From the NCBI RefSeq assembly GCF_042647465.1, contig NZ_JBHRVN010000004.1: a DNA stretch of 64,000 nucleotides; one strand, written 5' to 3'. Positions 27,018 through 35,740 of this stretch are shown piece by piece (position 1 is the first letter of the stretch; every line of letters begins with the position of its first letter). Origin of the DNA: Wagnerdoeblera intermedia (GTDB taxonomy: Bacteria; Pseudomonadota; Alphaproteobacteria; Rhodobacterales; Rhodobacteraceae). The translations under genes were made by a program, and so were the position numbers. The notes under the pieces are model-generated. The model made no database searches and was not told the origin of the DNA. It saw nothing but the letters and a program-made list of their open reading frames with translations.

Positions 27018-27839
27018 TCAGGCCTGGTGGCGGCGGCTTTCCAGGATGGATTTCACCACCAGCGCCACCAGCGCAATCACCGTCAGCGTTGAGGCTGCGG
27101 CAAAGGCCCCCACGGCGTTCAGATCGTTGAACAAAAGCTCTACATGCAGCGGCAGCGTATTCGTCTGGCTACGGATATTGCCCGAGACCACCGAGACGCC
27201 GCCGAACTCTCCCACCGCCCGCGCGGTGCAGAGCACCGCACCGTAAAGCAGCGCCCAGCGGATATTGGGCAGCGTCACCCGGCGGAAAATCTGCCAGCCA
27301 CTCGCACCCAGCGTCACGGCCGCCTGCTCCTGCTCTGACCCCTGGGCCTGCATCAGCGGCAGCACTTCACGGGCGACAAAGGGCGAGGTGACAAACATGG
27401 TGACCAGCACAATCCCCGGCAGCGCAAACAGCACCTGCCAGTCATTCGCCATCAGCCAGGGCCCCAGGAGCCCCTGCCGGCCATAGAGCAAAAGGTAACA
27501 AATGCCCGCAATGATCGGCGAGACCGAAAAGGGGATCTCAATCGCCGTCAGCACCAGCCCGCGACCGGGGAATTTAAACCGCGCCACCGCCCAGGCGGCC
27601 GCCACCCCAAAGGCCACGTTCAGCGGCACCACGATCACCGCCACCAGGGTGGTCAGCCAGATCGCATGCAGCGTCACCGGATGCAGGATATTGGAGACAT
27701 AAACGTCCCAGCCTTTGGAAAAGGCGCTCCAGAAGATGAAGATCAGCGGCGCCACTACCATCAGCAGCGTCAGCGCCACGGCCAGACCGATCAGCAGACG
27801 CGGAACCAGGCGGCTTTCTTTATGATGCACGATGCTCAT
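27018..27839 (-). CDS. cysW: Sulfate ABC transporter permease CysW
   Basis: Inner-membrane permease of 273 residues with six predicted membrane segments. The binding-protein-dependent transport signature is visible in EQAAVTLGASGWQIFRRVTLPNI. GEFGGVSVVSGNI and TNTLPLHVELLFND are typical of CysW. It forms the translocation pore with CysT for sulfate or thiosulfate uptake, driven by CysA. Last gene of the operon; its start overlaps the cysT stop by four bases. Confidence 0.95.
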   Translation of the reverse strand: MSIVHHKESRLVPRLLIGLAVALTLLMVVAPLIFIFWSAFSKGWDVYVSNILHPVTLHAIWLTTLVAVIVVPLNVAFGVAAAWAVARFKFPGRGLVLTAIEIPFSVSPIIAGICYLLLYGRQGLLGPWLMANDWQVLFALPGIVLVTMFVTSPFVAREVLPLMQAQGSEQEQAAVTLGASGWQIFRRVTLPNIRWALLYGAVLCTARAVGEFGGVSVVSGNIRSQTNTLPLHVELLFNDLNAVGAFAAASTLTVIALVALVVKSILESRRHQA

Positions 27840-28678
27840 GCCTGCCCCCGGTAACGTGCGGCCCAGGCCTGGAGGCGGTTTGAGATGACCAGCAGGATCA
27901 CCGCAAACATCAGCAACACCAGCGCAATGGCCGCCGCGCCCTGGTAGTCATATTCCTCAAGCCGGATGAAGGTGAGAAGCGAGGCGATCTCCGTTTTAAA
28001 GGGCAGGTTTCCGGCGATGAAAACGATCGCGCCGAACTCGCCCAGCGAGCGCGCAAAGGAGATCGTCACCCCCGCAAGGAATGCCGGAAGGATCTGCGGG
28101 AAAACCACCCGCGAAAAGATCGTCCAGTCGGATGCGCCAAGCGTGCGGGCCGCCTGCTCATAGGCGGGGTCCAGATCTTCAAGGACGGGCTGCACGGTGC
28201 GCACCACGAAGGGGATCGAGGTGAAGGCCATGGCAATCGCCACACCCCAGATGGTGTAGACCGGAACAAGGCCAAGCGGGGCCAGCAACTGCCCGAACCA
28301 GCCATTGGCCGAAAAGAGTGCCGTCAGCGACAGACCCGCCACGGCCGTCGGCAGCGCGAAGGGAATATCCATCAGCGCATCGAGCAGCCTGCGCCCCGGA
28401 AACTCATAGCGCACCAGAACCCAGGCCATCAGAAGCCCGTAAAAGGCGTTAAAGACCGTCGCAATCAGCGCCGCCGTCAGCGTGACCTGAAAGGCCGCCA
28501 GCGCGCGGGCCGATGTGACAATGACCCAGAAGCGCTGCGGCCCGATATCTGCGCCTTTCAGCACCAGGGCCAGCACCGGGATCAGAATGACAACGGTCAG
28601 ATATAAAAGCGTTGTGCCGAGGCTCAATGTGAACCCCGGCAGCACGCGCTTCGCCCGGATCGGAGCGGCAGCGGTCAT
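27836..28678 (-). CDS. cysT: Sulfate ABC transporter permease CysT
   Basis: Inner-membrane permease of 280 residues. The EAA loop reads EQAARTLGASDWTIFSRVVFPQI, and GEFGAIVFIAGNLPFKTEI is the CysT/CysU-specific stretch. The N-terminal membrane segment follows VLPGFTLSLGTTLLYLTVVI. It is the partner of CysW. It starts 10 bases after the sbp stop and overlaps cysW by four bases, as expected for a co-translated transporter operon. Confidence 0.95.
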   Translation of the reverse strand: MTAAAPIRAKRVLPGFTLSLGTTLLYLTVVILIPVLALVLKGADIGPQRFWVIVTSARALAAFQVTLTAALIATVFNAFYGLLMAWVLVRYEFPGRRLLDALMDIPFALPTAVAGLSLTALFSANGWFGQLLAPLGLVPVYTIWGVAIAMAFTSIPFVVRTVQPVLEDLDPAYEQAARTLGASDWTIFSRVVFPQILPAFLAGVTISFARSLGEFGAIVFIAGNLPFKTEIASLLTFIRLEEYDYQGAAAIALVLLMFAVILLVISNRLQAWAARYRGQA

Positions 28679-28688
28679 TTATGAACCC

Positions 28689-29690
28689 TCAGCGGTTGAC
28701 GAAAACCTGGTCAAGGATGCCACCATCGGCGAGATGCTCGGCGCGGACTTTCTCCCAGCCACCGAAAGCCTCATCCACGGTGACAAGTTTCACCTCAGGC
28801 AGTTTGTCGGCATAGGCCGCTGCCACGTCTTTGTCTGTCACGCGGTAATAATGCTCAGCGAGAGCCTTTTGCGCCTCAGGGGTGTAGAGCCAGTTCAGAT
28901 AGGCCGTGGCCACCTCTTCGCTGCCCTTTTTCTTCGCATTCGCACCCACCAGAGCCACCGGGAAGGCCGAGAAAAGCGAGATTGAGGGCGTCACACGCTC
29001 AAAGCCCTTGTCGGCATATTCCGCGGCAATTCCGCCGGTCTCAGCCTCAAAGGTGACCAGCACATCGCCGATCTCACGCTCGGCAAAGGTCTGGGTGGCG
29101 GCGCGACCGCCGGTGTCAAAGACCGGCACGTTGGAGAGCAGCTTTTTCACGAAGTCCTGGGTTTTCGCATGATCACCACCAAATTCGTTCAGCCCCCAGG
29201 CGTAGGCCGCGAGATAGGTATAGCGCGCATTGCCGGAGGTTTTGGGGTTCGGGAAGACCGGCTGCACGCCCTCTTTCGCCAGATCACCCCAGTCCTGAAT
29301 GTTCTTGGGGTTGCCCTTGCGCACAAGGAAGGCCGGCAGCGAGTAATAGGGCGAGGCGCCGTTGGGGAAAGCCTCACGCCAGTTCTGATCGACCAGACCG
29401 CCCTCAACCAGAGCATCGATATCGGTCTCCTGGTTGAAGGTGACCACATCAGCGGCCAGCCCTTCGAGGATCGCCCGCGCCTGGCGCGAGGAGCCGCCGT
29501 GGCTTTGGTCGATCGTCAGATCGCGGCCCTTATCGGCCTTCCACTGCGCGATGAACTTCGGGTTCAAATCCTCAAAAAGCTCTCGTGCGATGTCATAAGA
29601 GACGTTGAGGATGCTGTCCTGCGCCAGCGCCGGAGCGGCAGCCCCCAGACCCGCCACCAGAGCGGCCACGCGGAAAATCGAGTGTTTCAT
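28689..29690 (-). CDS. sbp: Periplasmic sulfate-binding protein
   Basis: Solute-binding protein of 333 residues with a signal peptide (cleavage after AAAPALA near residue 23). ILNVSYDIARELFEDLN, DQSHGGSSRQARAILEG, VTFNQETDID and KTSGNARYTYLAAYAWG are typical of Sbp/CysP. It delivers sulfate or thiosulfate to CysTW. Its ATG overlaps the cysA stop (ATGA). Sulfate against thiosulfate preference cannot be told from sequence. Confidence 0.95.
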   Translation of the reverse strand: MKHSIFRVAALVAGLGAAAPALAQDSILNVSYDIARELFEDLNPKFIAQWKADKGRDLTIDQSHGGSSRQARAILEGLAADVVTFNQETDIDALVEGGLVDQNWREAFPNGASPYYSLPAFLVRKGNPKNIQDWGDLAKEGVQPVFPNPKTSGNARYTYLAAYAWGLNEFGGDHAKTQDFVKKLLSNVPVFDTGGRAATQTFAEREIGDVLVTFEAETGGIAAEYADKGFERVTPSISLFSAFPVALVGANAKKKGSEEVATAYLNWLYTPEAQKALAEHYYRVTDKDVAAAYADKLPEVKLVTVDEAFGGWEKVRAEHLADGGILDQVFVNR

Positions 29691-30784
29691 GCAATGTTTT
29701 CCTTTACCGGAAGACGATCAATGGGGTCCGCCGCAGCTGGGCTGCGCGGCGCGGAAAAGACCGCGCCGGCCAGCGGACGCAGGCGGAAATTCTGGCCAAC
29801 GGCCACAGCGCGCGCCTGAAGGCGCGGCAGATCAAGCTCAACGACGGGCAGTCCCGGGGCCTCAAGCGTCACGCGCAAAAGCCTGCCGGTGGAGCTGACA
29901 CCCGTCACCAGGAAGGGACTGGCGGGATCAGCCTCCAGGGCCACCTGATCGGGTGCCAGGAAGAGCGTCGCCGGACCATCGCCCAGCGGTCGGCGCGGCA
30001 GGGCCGAGGTGTCCACCCCCTTCAACTCCGCCCGCCCGGCCCGCAGCGTCACCGGCAGCTCAATCACTGCCCCCATGAAGCGCGCGACAAAGGGCGTGGC
30101 GGGGTGATCGTGGATCTGATCGGCGGTGCCGATCTGGGCGATGCGGCCCTGCTCCATCACCACCACGCGGTCGGCCAGTTCAAAGGCCTCTTCCTGGTCG
30201 TGAGTGACAAAAATCGTGGTTGAGCCGGTGCGCTCATGCACGTCACGCAGCCAGCGGCGAAGGTCGCGGCGGATCGCGGCATCCAAAGCACCAAAGGGCT
30301 CATCCAGCAGCAGAACCCGCGGCTCAATCGCCAAGGCCCGGCCAAGCGCCACCCGCTGGCGCTGACCGCCCGAAAGCTGCGCGGGGTAGCGATCCCCAAG
30401 CGTGTCGATCTGCAAGAGGCTCAGAAGCTCATCCACCCGGGATTTGATTTCTGCTGCTGAGGGGCGCTGCGCTTTGGGACGCACGGTCAGGCCAAAAGCC
30501 AGGTTCTCGCGCACGCTCATATGGGGAAACAGCGCATAGCTTTGGAAGACAAAGCCGATGCGGCGGTCTTTGGCCCCCAGTTGCATCCAGTCTTCGCCCG
30601 CGACGACCAGCTGCCCCGCATCGGGCCACTCCAGGCCGGCGATGATGCGCAAAAGTGTGGTTTTTCCGGACCCTGAGGGGCCGAGAAGCGCCACAAGCTC
30701 CCGGTCGGCGATCGACAGATCGATGCCGCGCAGAACCTGGGTCTTGCCAAACTGTTTGCTGATACCGCTGATCTCAATGGCCAT
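29687..30784 (-). CDS. cysA: Sulfate/thiosulfate ABC transporter ATPase CysA
   Basis: ATP-binding subunit of 365 residues: Walker A GPSGSGKTTLLR, Q-loop VFQSYALFPHMSV, signature LSGGQRQRVALGRA, Walker B VLLLDEPFGALD, then a TOBE-like C-terminal domain. The ATG at 30784 follows a GGAGG ribosome binding site by seven bases; an upstream in-frame ATG at 30952 adds unrelated sequence and is rejected. It is the first gene of cysA-sbp-cysT-cysW, an order different from the enterobacterial cysPTWA but common in alphaproteobacteria. The 216-base region upstream should hold the promoter. Confidence 0.95.
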   Translation of the reverse strand: MAIEISGISKQFGKTQVLRGIDLSIADRELVALLGPSGSGKTTLLRIIAGLEWPDAGQLVVAGEDWMQLGAKDRRIGFVFQSYALFPHMSVRENLAFGLTVRPKAQRPSAAEIKSRVDELLSLLQIDTLGDRYPAQLSGGQRQRVALGRALAIEPRVLLLDEPFGALDAAIRRDLRRWLRDVHERTGSTTIFVTHDQEEAFELADRVVVMEQGRIAQIGTADQIHDHPATPFVARFMGAVIELPVTLRAGRAELKGVDTSALPRRPLGDGPATLFLAPDQVALEADPASPFLVTGVSSTGRLLRVTLEAPGLPVVELDLPRLQARAVAVGQNFRLRPLAGAVFSAPRSPAAADPIDRLPVKENIA

Positions 30785-31000
30785 AGGGCACCTCCGAACA
30801 CGGGAAATAGTTCCGCAATTCACGCCAATCAAGTAAAACAACCGGACGATACACGCCACAAACCCAAGACAGTCGGGATATCTTTCCCAGGCACCGGGGC
30901 CTTTCAGAGCATCCGCCCCCTGCCCCGCCTTAACGCCGGGACATCTGACCACCAGGCGCGGCGCGGGCCTGCGCTTGTTCTCATTTCAGCGCAGGGCCGA

Positions 31001-31216
31001 TCAGGAGGCCATTTCCATCACCCGCACGCTCCAGACCTGCGGATCGCGCCCCGACATCAGTTGCGCAGTGGCCTCAGCGATCCCCGAAGGCGGAACCCAG
31101 GCCGCGAGGGGACGACCATCCACACGATGCACTGAACCCGTGCGCCGGTCGGTCAGCTGAACCAGGACCAGAGCTTCGCCCCGCGCCCCCGGCACTTTCC
31201 TATCCCTGCCAGTCAT
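31001..31216 (-). CDS. Small conserved-looking hypothetical protein (71 residues)
   Basis: I do not recognise this family. The protein is small and basic at its N-terminus, with a compact mixed alpha/beta-like core: VLVQLTDRRTGSVHRVDGRP, then PSGIAEATAQLM and DPQVWSVRVMEM. The ATG at 31216 is preceded by AGAGGGA and is preferred over 31246. Codon use is like its neighbours. It stands alone between the cysA promoter region and the lrp upstream region. Function unknown. Confidence 0.6.
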   Translation of the reverse strand: MTGRDRKVPGARGEALVLVQLTDRRTGSVHRVDGRPLAAWVPPSGIAEATAQLMSGRDPQVWSVRVMEMAS

Positions 31217-31563
31217 GCTTCCCTCTTCTGCTGTTGATCCCGCCAAAGGGTGATCCCGAATAAATATCGACCGCAGGAGTCGTCTTTGGCAACAGAGTAT
31301 TCTCGGCTAAGTTAATCGTGTTTTAGGAGGATTCTTCTACGAGCGCAGAAAGTCTCTGCTGTGTCGCAGCCTTTCCCCTGCGAACTGAGGGACCGGAGTA
31401 TAAATCCCGCCCGACTCAGCCCGATCGTGGAAGTTTTCCCCTGAAAAATAGCCACAGAGAGCAAATTCATGTTCTTTGGCGAATGAAACTGGACATTTTC
31501 AGGCCAAATGTCATCTTTCCGCCCGCGCAGGCCAACGAGGCCCGGCCCCAGGAGAGTGGCAGA
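31217..31563. other. Intergenic region upstream of lrp and the 71-residue gene
   Basis: About 347 bases between divergent genes, lower in GC than the rest of the window. It should contain both promoters and, by analogy with other Lrp/AsnC genes, an autoregulatory operator. I see a small inverted repeat at 31345-31359 (GCAGA-N5-TCTGC) and a GGAG ribosome binding site just before the lrp start. No gene or RNA was recognised. Confidence 0.5.
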
Positions 31564-32037
31564 ATGGACGATCTCGACCTCATCGACCGGAAGATCATCG
31601 CGGAACTGATGCGGGATGCGACCCTTCCCGTGGCCCAGATCGCAGATCGGGTGGGGCTCTCGCAGACGCCCTGCTGGAAACGGATCCAGAAACTCGAGGC
31701 CAATGGCATTCTGACCGGCCGTGTCGCCTTGGCGGACCCGAACCGGCTGGGCTTCGGACTGACGGTGTTTGTGGGGATCGAGGCGCCGGATCACTCTACC
31801 GAATGGCGCGAGAATTTTGAGAATGTGACATCTAACATCCCGGAAATTATGGAAGTTTACCGGATGGCGGGAGAGATGGATTACCTGTTGCGTGTCGCCA
31901 TTCCCGACATCCGCTCCTTCGACGGGCTGTATAAACGCCTCACGGATGCGGTGCCGATCAAGAATGTCACCTCGCATTTCGCGATGGAGCGGATGAAGTT
32001 CACCACCGCCTATCCGGTCAACACCCGGGATCGCTGA
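31564..32037 (+). CDS. Lrp/AsnC family transcriptional regulator
   Basis: A 157-residue DNA-binding regulator. The winged helix-turn-helix is at residues 1-60 (LDLIDRKIIAELMRDATLPV, QIADRVGLSQTPCWKRIQKL) and the ligand-binding RAM/AsnC domain follows (VPEIMEVYRMAGEMDYLLRV type: IPEIMEVYRMAGEMDYLLRV). The ATG at 31564 has a good GGAG site; an upstream ATG at 31483 adds unrelated residues. Such regulators respond to amino acids and often control an adjacent gene. The neighbour downstream is a small hydrolase; the target is unknown. Confidence 0.93.
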   Translation: MDDLDLIDRKIIAELMRDATLPVAQIADRVGLSQTPCWKRIQKLEANGILTGRVALADPNRLGFGLTVFVGIEAPDHSTEWRENFENVTSNIPEIMEVYRMAGEMDYLLRVAIPDIRSFDGLYKRLTDAVPIKNVTSHFAMERMKFTTAYPVNTRDR

Positions 32038-32083
32038 GAGAATATTTTTCTCTTTTCGCCATTTTCTTTGAAAGTGCGAAAAG
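32037..32083 (+). terminator. Two overlapping hairpins after lrp, possible terminator
   Basis: AGAGAA/TTCTCT (32037-32053) followed by TTT, then CTTTTCGC/GCGAAAAG (32052-32059 and 32076-32083). The first stem starts within the stop codon. They are mutually exclusive at their shared bases, so this could be a terminator or a switchable structure. Confidence 0.4.
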
Positions 32084-32090
32084 ACGACTT

Positions 32091-32131
32091 CCGGGGTAGA
32101 GTTAAGCCGTAGTGAGCTGACTGTACCCCGG
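32091..32131 (+). promoter_or_regulatory. Inverted repeat able to pair with the ribosome binding site of the hydrolase gene
   Basis: Perfect 8-bp inverted repeat: CCGGGGTA at 32091-32098 and TACCCCGG at 32124-32131, 25 bases apart. The right arm runs into the GGAG that precedes the ATG at 32140, so a folded leader would hide part of the ribosome binding site. It could instead be a protein operator, for example for the adjacent Lrp-type regulator. Confidence 0.45.
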
Positions 32132-32139
32132 AGATCGCC

Positions 32140-32691
32140 ATGCAACGCACCCTACTGGTTCCTGGCCTTGACGGATCAGACGCCCCCCACTGGCAGCATT
32201 GGTGGGCCGTCACCGACCCGAGCGCGCTGATGGTGGATCTGTCAAACCCCTCTCACCCTGACCCGGAAACCTGGGAGGCGGAGCTGGCGGGTCTGCTGCT
32301 GCAACACCCCGATTCCATTCTGGTGGGCCATTCCTTAGGCGCAATTCTGAGTGCCCGGGTGCTGGCCCGCTGGCCGCAACTGCGGGTGCGGGCGGCCCTC
32401 CTGGTCGCTCCGGCCGAACCCTCTGTCAGCCCCCGGACCTCACCTTTCGGCCGCATTCCGGAGACGGAGCTTCCCGTGCCGGTGATCCTGGCGGCCAGCC
32501 GCAATGATCCCTGGATGCGCTTTTCCCAGGCCCGCAGCCTCTCGCAGGTCTGGGGCGCAGAGCTGAGCGATCTGGGACTTGCCGGGCACGTCAATGTCGC
32601 CTCCGGCTTTGGCCCCTGGCCAGAGGGGAAGGCGCTGCGCGACCGCCTTCTTGCCGGCGGGGGACGGAGTGAAAAGCGGGTGGCCTCATGA
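32140..32691 (+). CDS. RBBP9/YdeN-like serine hydrolase
   Basis: A 183-residue small alpha/beta hydrolase. N-terminal LLVPGLDGSDAPHWQHWW is the family hallmark, the nucleophile is Ser in ILVGHSLGAILSA, the acid is the Asp in AASRNDPWMRF, and the catalytic His is in GLAGHVNVASGFG. Substrates of this family are poorly known. It follows lrp by about 100 bases and overlaps a 35-codon gene by four bases. Confidence 0.9.
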   Translation: MQRTLLVPGLDGSDAPHWQHWWAVTDPSALMVDLSNPSHPDPETWEAELAGLLLQHPDSILVGHSLGAILSARVLARWPQLRVRAALLVAPAEPSVSPRTSPFGRIPETELPVPVILAASRNDPWMRFSQARSLSQVWGAELSDLGLAGHVNVASGFGPWPEGKALRDRLLAGGGRSEKRVAS

Positions 32692-32795
32692 AAGAGATGT
32701 TTCGCAACCCGCAGCCGGGCTTTTCGGATTACGCAGGCCTGGCCATTGCGCTGATGGCGATGCTCAGCCTGGCAGGCTTTATCCTTCTCCCCTGA
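32688..32795 (+). CDS. 35-residue predicted membrane peptide coupled to the hydrolase gene
   Basis: ATG at 32688 overlaps the hydrolase stop (ATGA) and the frame runs 35 codons to TGA at 32795. The product has a polar N-terminus (MKEMFRNPQPGFSDYAG) and one hydrophobic segment (LAIALMAMLSLAGFILLP), so a single-pass membrane peptide is expected. Translational coupling, a clean hydrophobic pattern and the short non-coding gap after it support a real gene. I do not recognise the family. Confidence 0.6.
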   Translation: MKEMFRNPQPGFSDYAGLAIALMAMLSLAGFILLP

Positions 32796-32858
32796 TCGCC
32801 GCGCCCGCCGGCCCGATCCGGTCGTGACTTGCATTTTCGGGGCACTGAGGGCCAGAAT

Positions 32859-32890
32859 AGCGCAACCGCCGGTCCCGCTGCGGTTGCGCT
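32859..32890. repeat. Long perfect hairpin between the small peptide gene and the FAD protein gene
   Basis: An 11-bp perfect stem (AGCGCAACCGC with GCGGTTGCGCT) and a 10-base loop. No T run follows, so it may be a transcript-stabilising or attenuation structure rather than a simple terminator. Confidence 0.55.
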
Positions 32891-32950
32891 GCCGGCTGTC
32901 CGCCCTGAGCACGACGCGGGGCTGCTCAGCCTGACAGGAACTCCGATCTC

Positions 32951-34312
32951 ATGATGCCCAGCCCTGCCGTCCCGCCGATGCCCCCCCTTCAGTCCGGGGC
33001 GCGGATTACCATCATCGGCGGCGGCGCAACCGGCATGTTGATCGCGGCCCATCTGCTGGCCAGAGAGGCGGCGCAGTTTCACATCACGCTGATCGAGGGC
33101 CATTTTGAACCCGGCCGGGGTCTGGCCTATTCGACCAGAGACCCCGATCACCTGCTCAACACCCGCGTGGCGCAGATGTCGGCTTGGCCTGAGACGCCTG
33201 AGCATCTGCTGAACTGGCTGCGCACGCATCCGGAAACCGCTGAGATCACGCCGCAGGATTTCATAAGCCGTCGTCTTTATGGCGATTACCTGACTCATCT
33301 GGCGGATCCCTGGAAAGACAGCGGTCGGTTTGACATCCTGCAGGACCAGGCGATGAAGCTCTCCGACGACGGGCGCGATGTGACCCTCGCCTCGGGGCGG
33401 CAGCTGCGCGGGGATCTGACGATCCTGGCCACCGGCCATGCCCTGCCGCAAAGCCGGGAGGGTGATCCGGTGACCGGCGCCTGGGATTTCCGCGCCCCTG
33501 AGGACCGGGGGGCCAGGGTGATCATCATCGGCACCGGATTGTCGATGGTCGATCAGGCGCTCTCGCTTTTGAACAAGGGGCATGAGGGGCCGATCCTGGC
33601 CGTGTCCCGCCGGGGGCTTTTGCCGCTGCCCCATGCCCCCTCTGCGCCGATGAAACTGACGCCTGCCGATCTGCCCCTCGATCAGGGTGTCTCGCAGCTT
33701 TTGCGCTTTTTGCGCGGCAAAGCACGCGCAGCAAAGGCTGCGGGAGGCACATGGCGCGATGTGGTGGATGGCATCCGCCCCTTCATCGCTGAAATCTGGC
33801 AGGCCTGGCCCGAGCGGGAGCGCAGGCGCTTCCTGCGCCACGCGAGTTCCTGGTGGGAGGTGCATCGCCACCGGATCCCCGACGCCTCTGACCTGCGCCT
33901 GCGCCGGGCCATGGAGGACGGCCAGCTCACGATCCTGCGGGCAGGGTTTCAGGGCGCGAAACGGGACGCAGAGGGCAATCTGATCGCCTGCCTGCGCCCG
34001 CGCGGATCGACAGCTATCACAGAAATCGAAGCCGCCTTCATCGTGGATTGCCGCGGTATTCGCCGCGATCCGGTTGCCCATGCCTCTCCGGTTCTGGCAG
34101 ATCTTTTCGCCCGCGGCTTTGCGCGCAAAGACCCGCTGGGGATCGGCCCGGATGTGACCACCGACGGGCGGCTGATCACCGAAAGCGGCAGCCTGATGCC
34201 CGGTGTGGTGGCCCTTGGCCCGCCGACCCGCGCCGCCCTGTGGGAGATCACCGCGATCCCCGACATCCGCGCCCAGGCTGCAGCCCTGGCCGCGCGCATT
34301 TCACCGCGCTAA
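32951..34312 (+). CDS. FAD/NAD(P)-binding protein, YdhS-like
   Basis: A 453-residue flavoprotein with an N-terminal dinucleotide fold (ARITIIGGGATGMLIAAHLL) and ALPHWL-like acidic end EGHFEPGRGLAYST, a second GxGxS motif (VIIIGTGLSMVDQALSL) and a third conserved block near the C-terminus (VVALGPPTRAALWEITAIPD). This is the FAD-NAD(P)-binding family PF13454, similar to E. coli YdhS. The reaction is unknown. It is transcribed alone, just upstream of dinB in the same direction. Confidence 0.85.
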   Translation: MMPSPAVPPMPPLQSGARITIIGGGATGMLIAAHLLAREAAQFHITLIEGHFEPGRGLAYSTRDPDHLLNTRVAQMSAWPETPEHLLNWLRTHPETAEITPQDFISRRLYGDYLTHLADPWKDSGRFDILQDQAMKLSDDGRDVTLASGRQLRGDLTILATGHALPQSREGDPVTGAWDFRAPEDRGARVIIIGTGLSMVDQALSLLNKGHEGPILAVSRRGLLPLPHAPSAPMKLTPADLPLDQGVSQLLRFLRGKARAAKAAGGTWRDVVDGIRPFIAEIWQAWPERERRRFLRHASSWWEVHRHRIPDASDLRLRRAMEDGQLTILRAGFQGAKRDAEGNLIACLRPRGSTAITEIEAAFIVDCRGIRRDPVAHASPVLADLFARGFARKDPLGIGPDVTTDGRLITESGSLMPGVVALGPPTRAALWEITAIPDIRAQAAALAARISPR

Positions 34313-34351
34313 TCTCTTGGCGGGGCGGGGCAAAAGGCGCATATCTGCACC

Positions 34352-35605
34352 ATGCCCGCCCTTTGCCGCGACTGCCTGACCCCGCTGACGACCGGCCCGC
34401 GCTGCCCGACGTGCCGCAGCCCGCGGGTGATTGCGCATGACGAATTAAACAGCCTCAGCATCGCACATCTCGACTGCGATGCCTTTTACGCCAGCGTCGA
34501 AAAGCACCTGAACCCCGAGCTGCGCGACAGGCCGCTGATCGTGGGGGGCGGCACCCGTGGGGTGGTCTCAACCTGCTGTTATATCGCACGACTTTACGGC
34601 GTCCGCTCCGCCATGCCGATGTTTGAGGCGCGCAGGCGCTGCCCGGAAGCCGTGGTCGTGCCGCCGCGCATGTCGGTCTATGCCGAGGTCTCGCGCAGCC
34701 TGCGCAGCCGCATGGAAGCGCTGACCCCTGCGGTTGAGCCGCTGAGCCTGGATGAGGCCTTTCTGGATCTGACCGGCACCGAAAGACTGCACGGCGCCCC
34801 CGCCGCCGAACTTCTGGCGCGGCTGGCCCATGAGGTTGAACGCGACCTGGGCATCAGCCTCTCGGTCGGGCTTTCGCATAACAAGTTCCTGGCCAAGATT
34901 GCCTCTGATCTCGACAAGCCGAGGGGCTTTTCTGTGATCGGGCGTTCGGAAACTCAGGCCTTTCTGAAAGACAAGCCTCTGCGGATCCTCTGGGGGGTGG
35001 GGCTGTCCACCCAGGGCGCACTGGAACAGGCCGGGATCCGCTCTGTCAGCGACATCCTGGATTGGGATATCCGCGATCTGACGGACCGCTTTGGCCAGAC
35101 AGGAGAGCGGCTCTGGCATCTCGCACGGGGTATCGATACCCGCAAAGTCTGCCCCCATGATCAGCCGAAATCCATCTCAAAAGAGACCACCTTCGATCAG
35201 GATCTGACGGATACCGAACTTTTATTCAGCCACCTCTGGCGTTTAACCGAACAGGTAGCGGACCGCGCCAAGGCCCGCGAGCTTGAGGGAAAAACCGTCA
35301 CCGTGAAGGTGAAACAGGCCGATCACCGCATCCTGACCCGCCGCCGCAGCCTGCGGGAGCCCGCGCAACTGGCGGATGCGATCTGGCGGGTGGCAGAAGA
35401 GCTGCTGCGCGATCTGGCCCCTAAAGCACCCTTCCGGCTGGTGGGTGTCGGGATCTCGGATCTGGCACCCGCCTCAGGCCGCGATCCGGCGGGGGATCTG
35501 CTCGACCCCGGTGCTGCCAGGCGGGCCGCGGCGGAGCGGGCAACCGACGTCATCCGCGCGAAATTCGGAACGGATGCGATCATCAAGGGGCGTATGCTGC
35601 GCTGA
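34352..35605 (+). CDS. dinB: DNA polymerase IV (Y family) with N-terminal zinc ribbon
   Basis: Translesion DNA polymerase of 417 residues. The catalytic acidic residues are in LDCDAFYASVE and SLDEAFLDLTG; YGVRSAMPMFEA and LSVGLSHNKFLAKIASDL are standard DinB blocks, followed by the little-finger domain. Before the polymerase there is a CRDCLTPLTTGPRCPTC stretch (residues 5-21), a two-CxxC zinc-ribbon-like element that enterobacterial DinB lacks but that I recall in Rhodobacterales homologues. No LexA-type box was identified. Confidence 0.94.
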   Translation: MPALCRDCLTPLTTGPRCPTCRSPRVIAHDELNSLSIAHLDCDAFYASVEKHLNPELRDRPLIVGGGTRGVVSTCCYIARLYGVRSAMPMFEARRRCPEAVVVPPRMSVYAEVSRSLRSRMEALTPAVEPLSLDEAFLDLTGTERLHGAPAAELLARLAHEVERDLGISLSVGLSHNKFLAKIASDLDKPRGFSVIGRSETQAFLKDKPLRILWGVGLSTQGALEQAGIRSVSDILDWDIRDLTDRFGQTGERLWHLARGIDTRKVCPHDQPKSISKETTFDQDLTDTELLFSHLWRLTEQVADRAKARELEGKTVTVKVKQADHRILTRRRSLREPAQLADAIWRVAEELLRDLAPKAPFRLVGVGISDLAPASGRDPAGDLLDPGAARRAAAERATDVIRAKFGTDAIIKGRMLR

Positions 35606-35740
35606 CCTGCGAGACGCAGTGCACCACCCGGCCAAAAGTCGCCCAGGCAAAGGGTCGGCCCGCGAATGACAAAGAGCCGGACCCTGACCGAGAGAACGCG
35701 GCCGGGGCGTTTTGCCCCTTCCGCGCTTTAACTTTTAGGA

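Noticed and set aside
31312..32145. 277-codon minus-strand open frame covering lrp
   Set aside because: The plus-strand Lrp protein has an obvious HTH and RAM domain and a ribosome binding site; the opposite frame has none.
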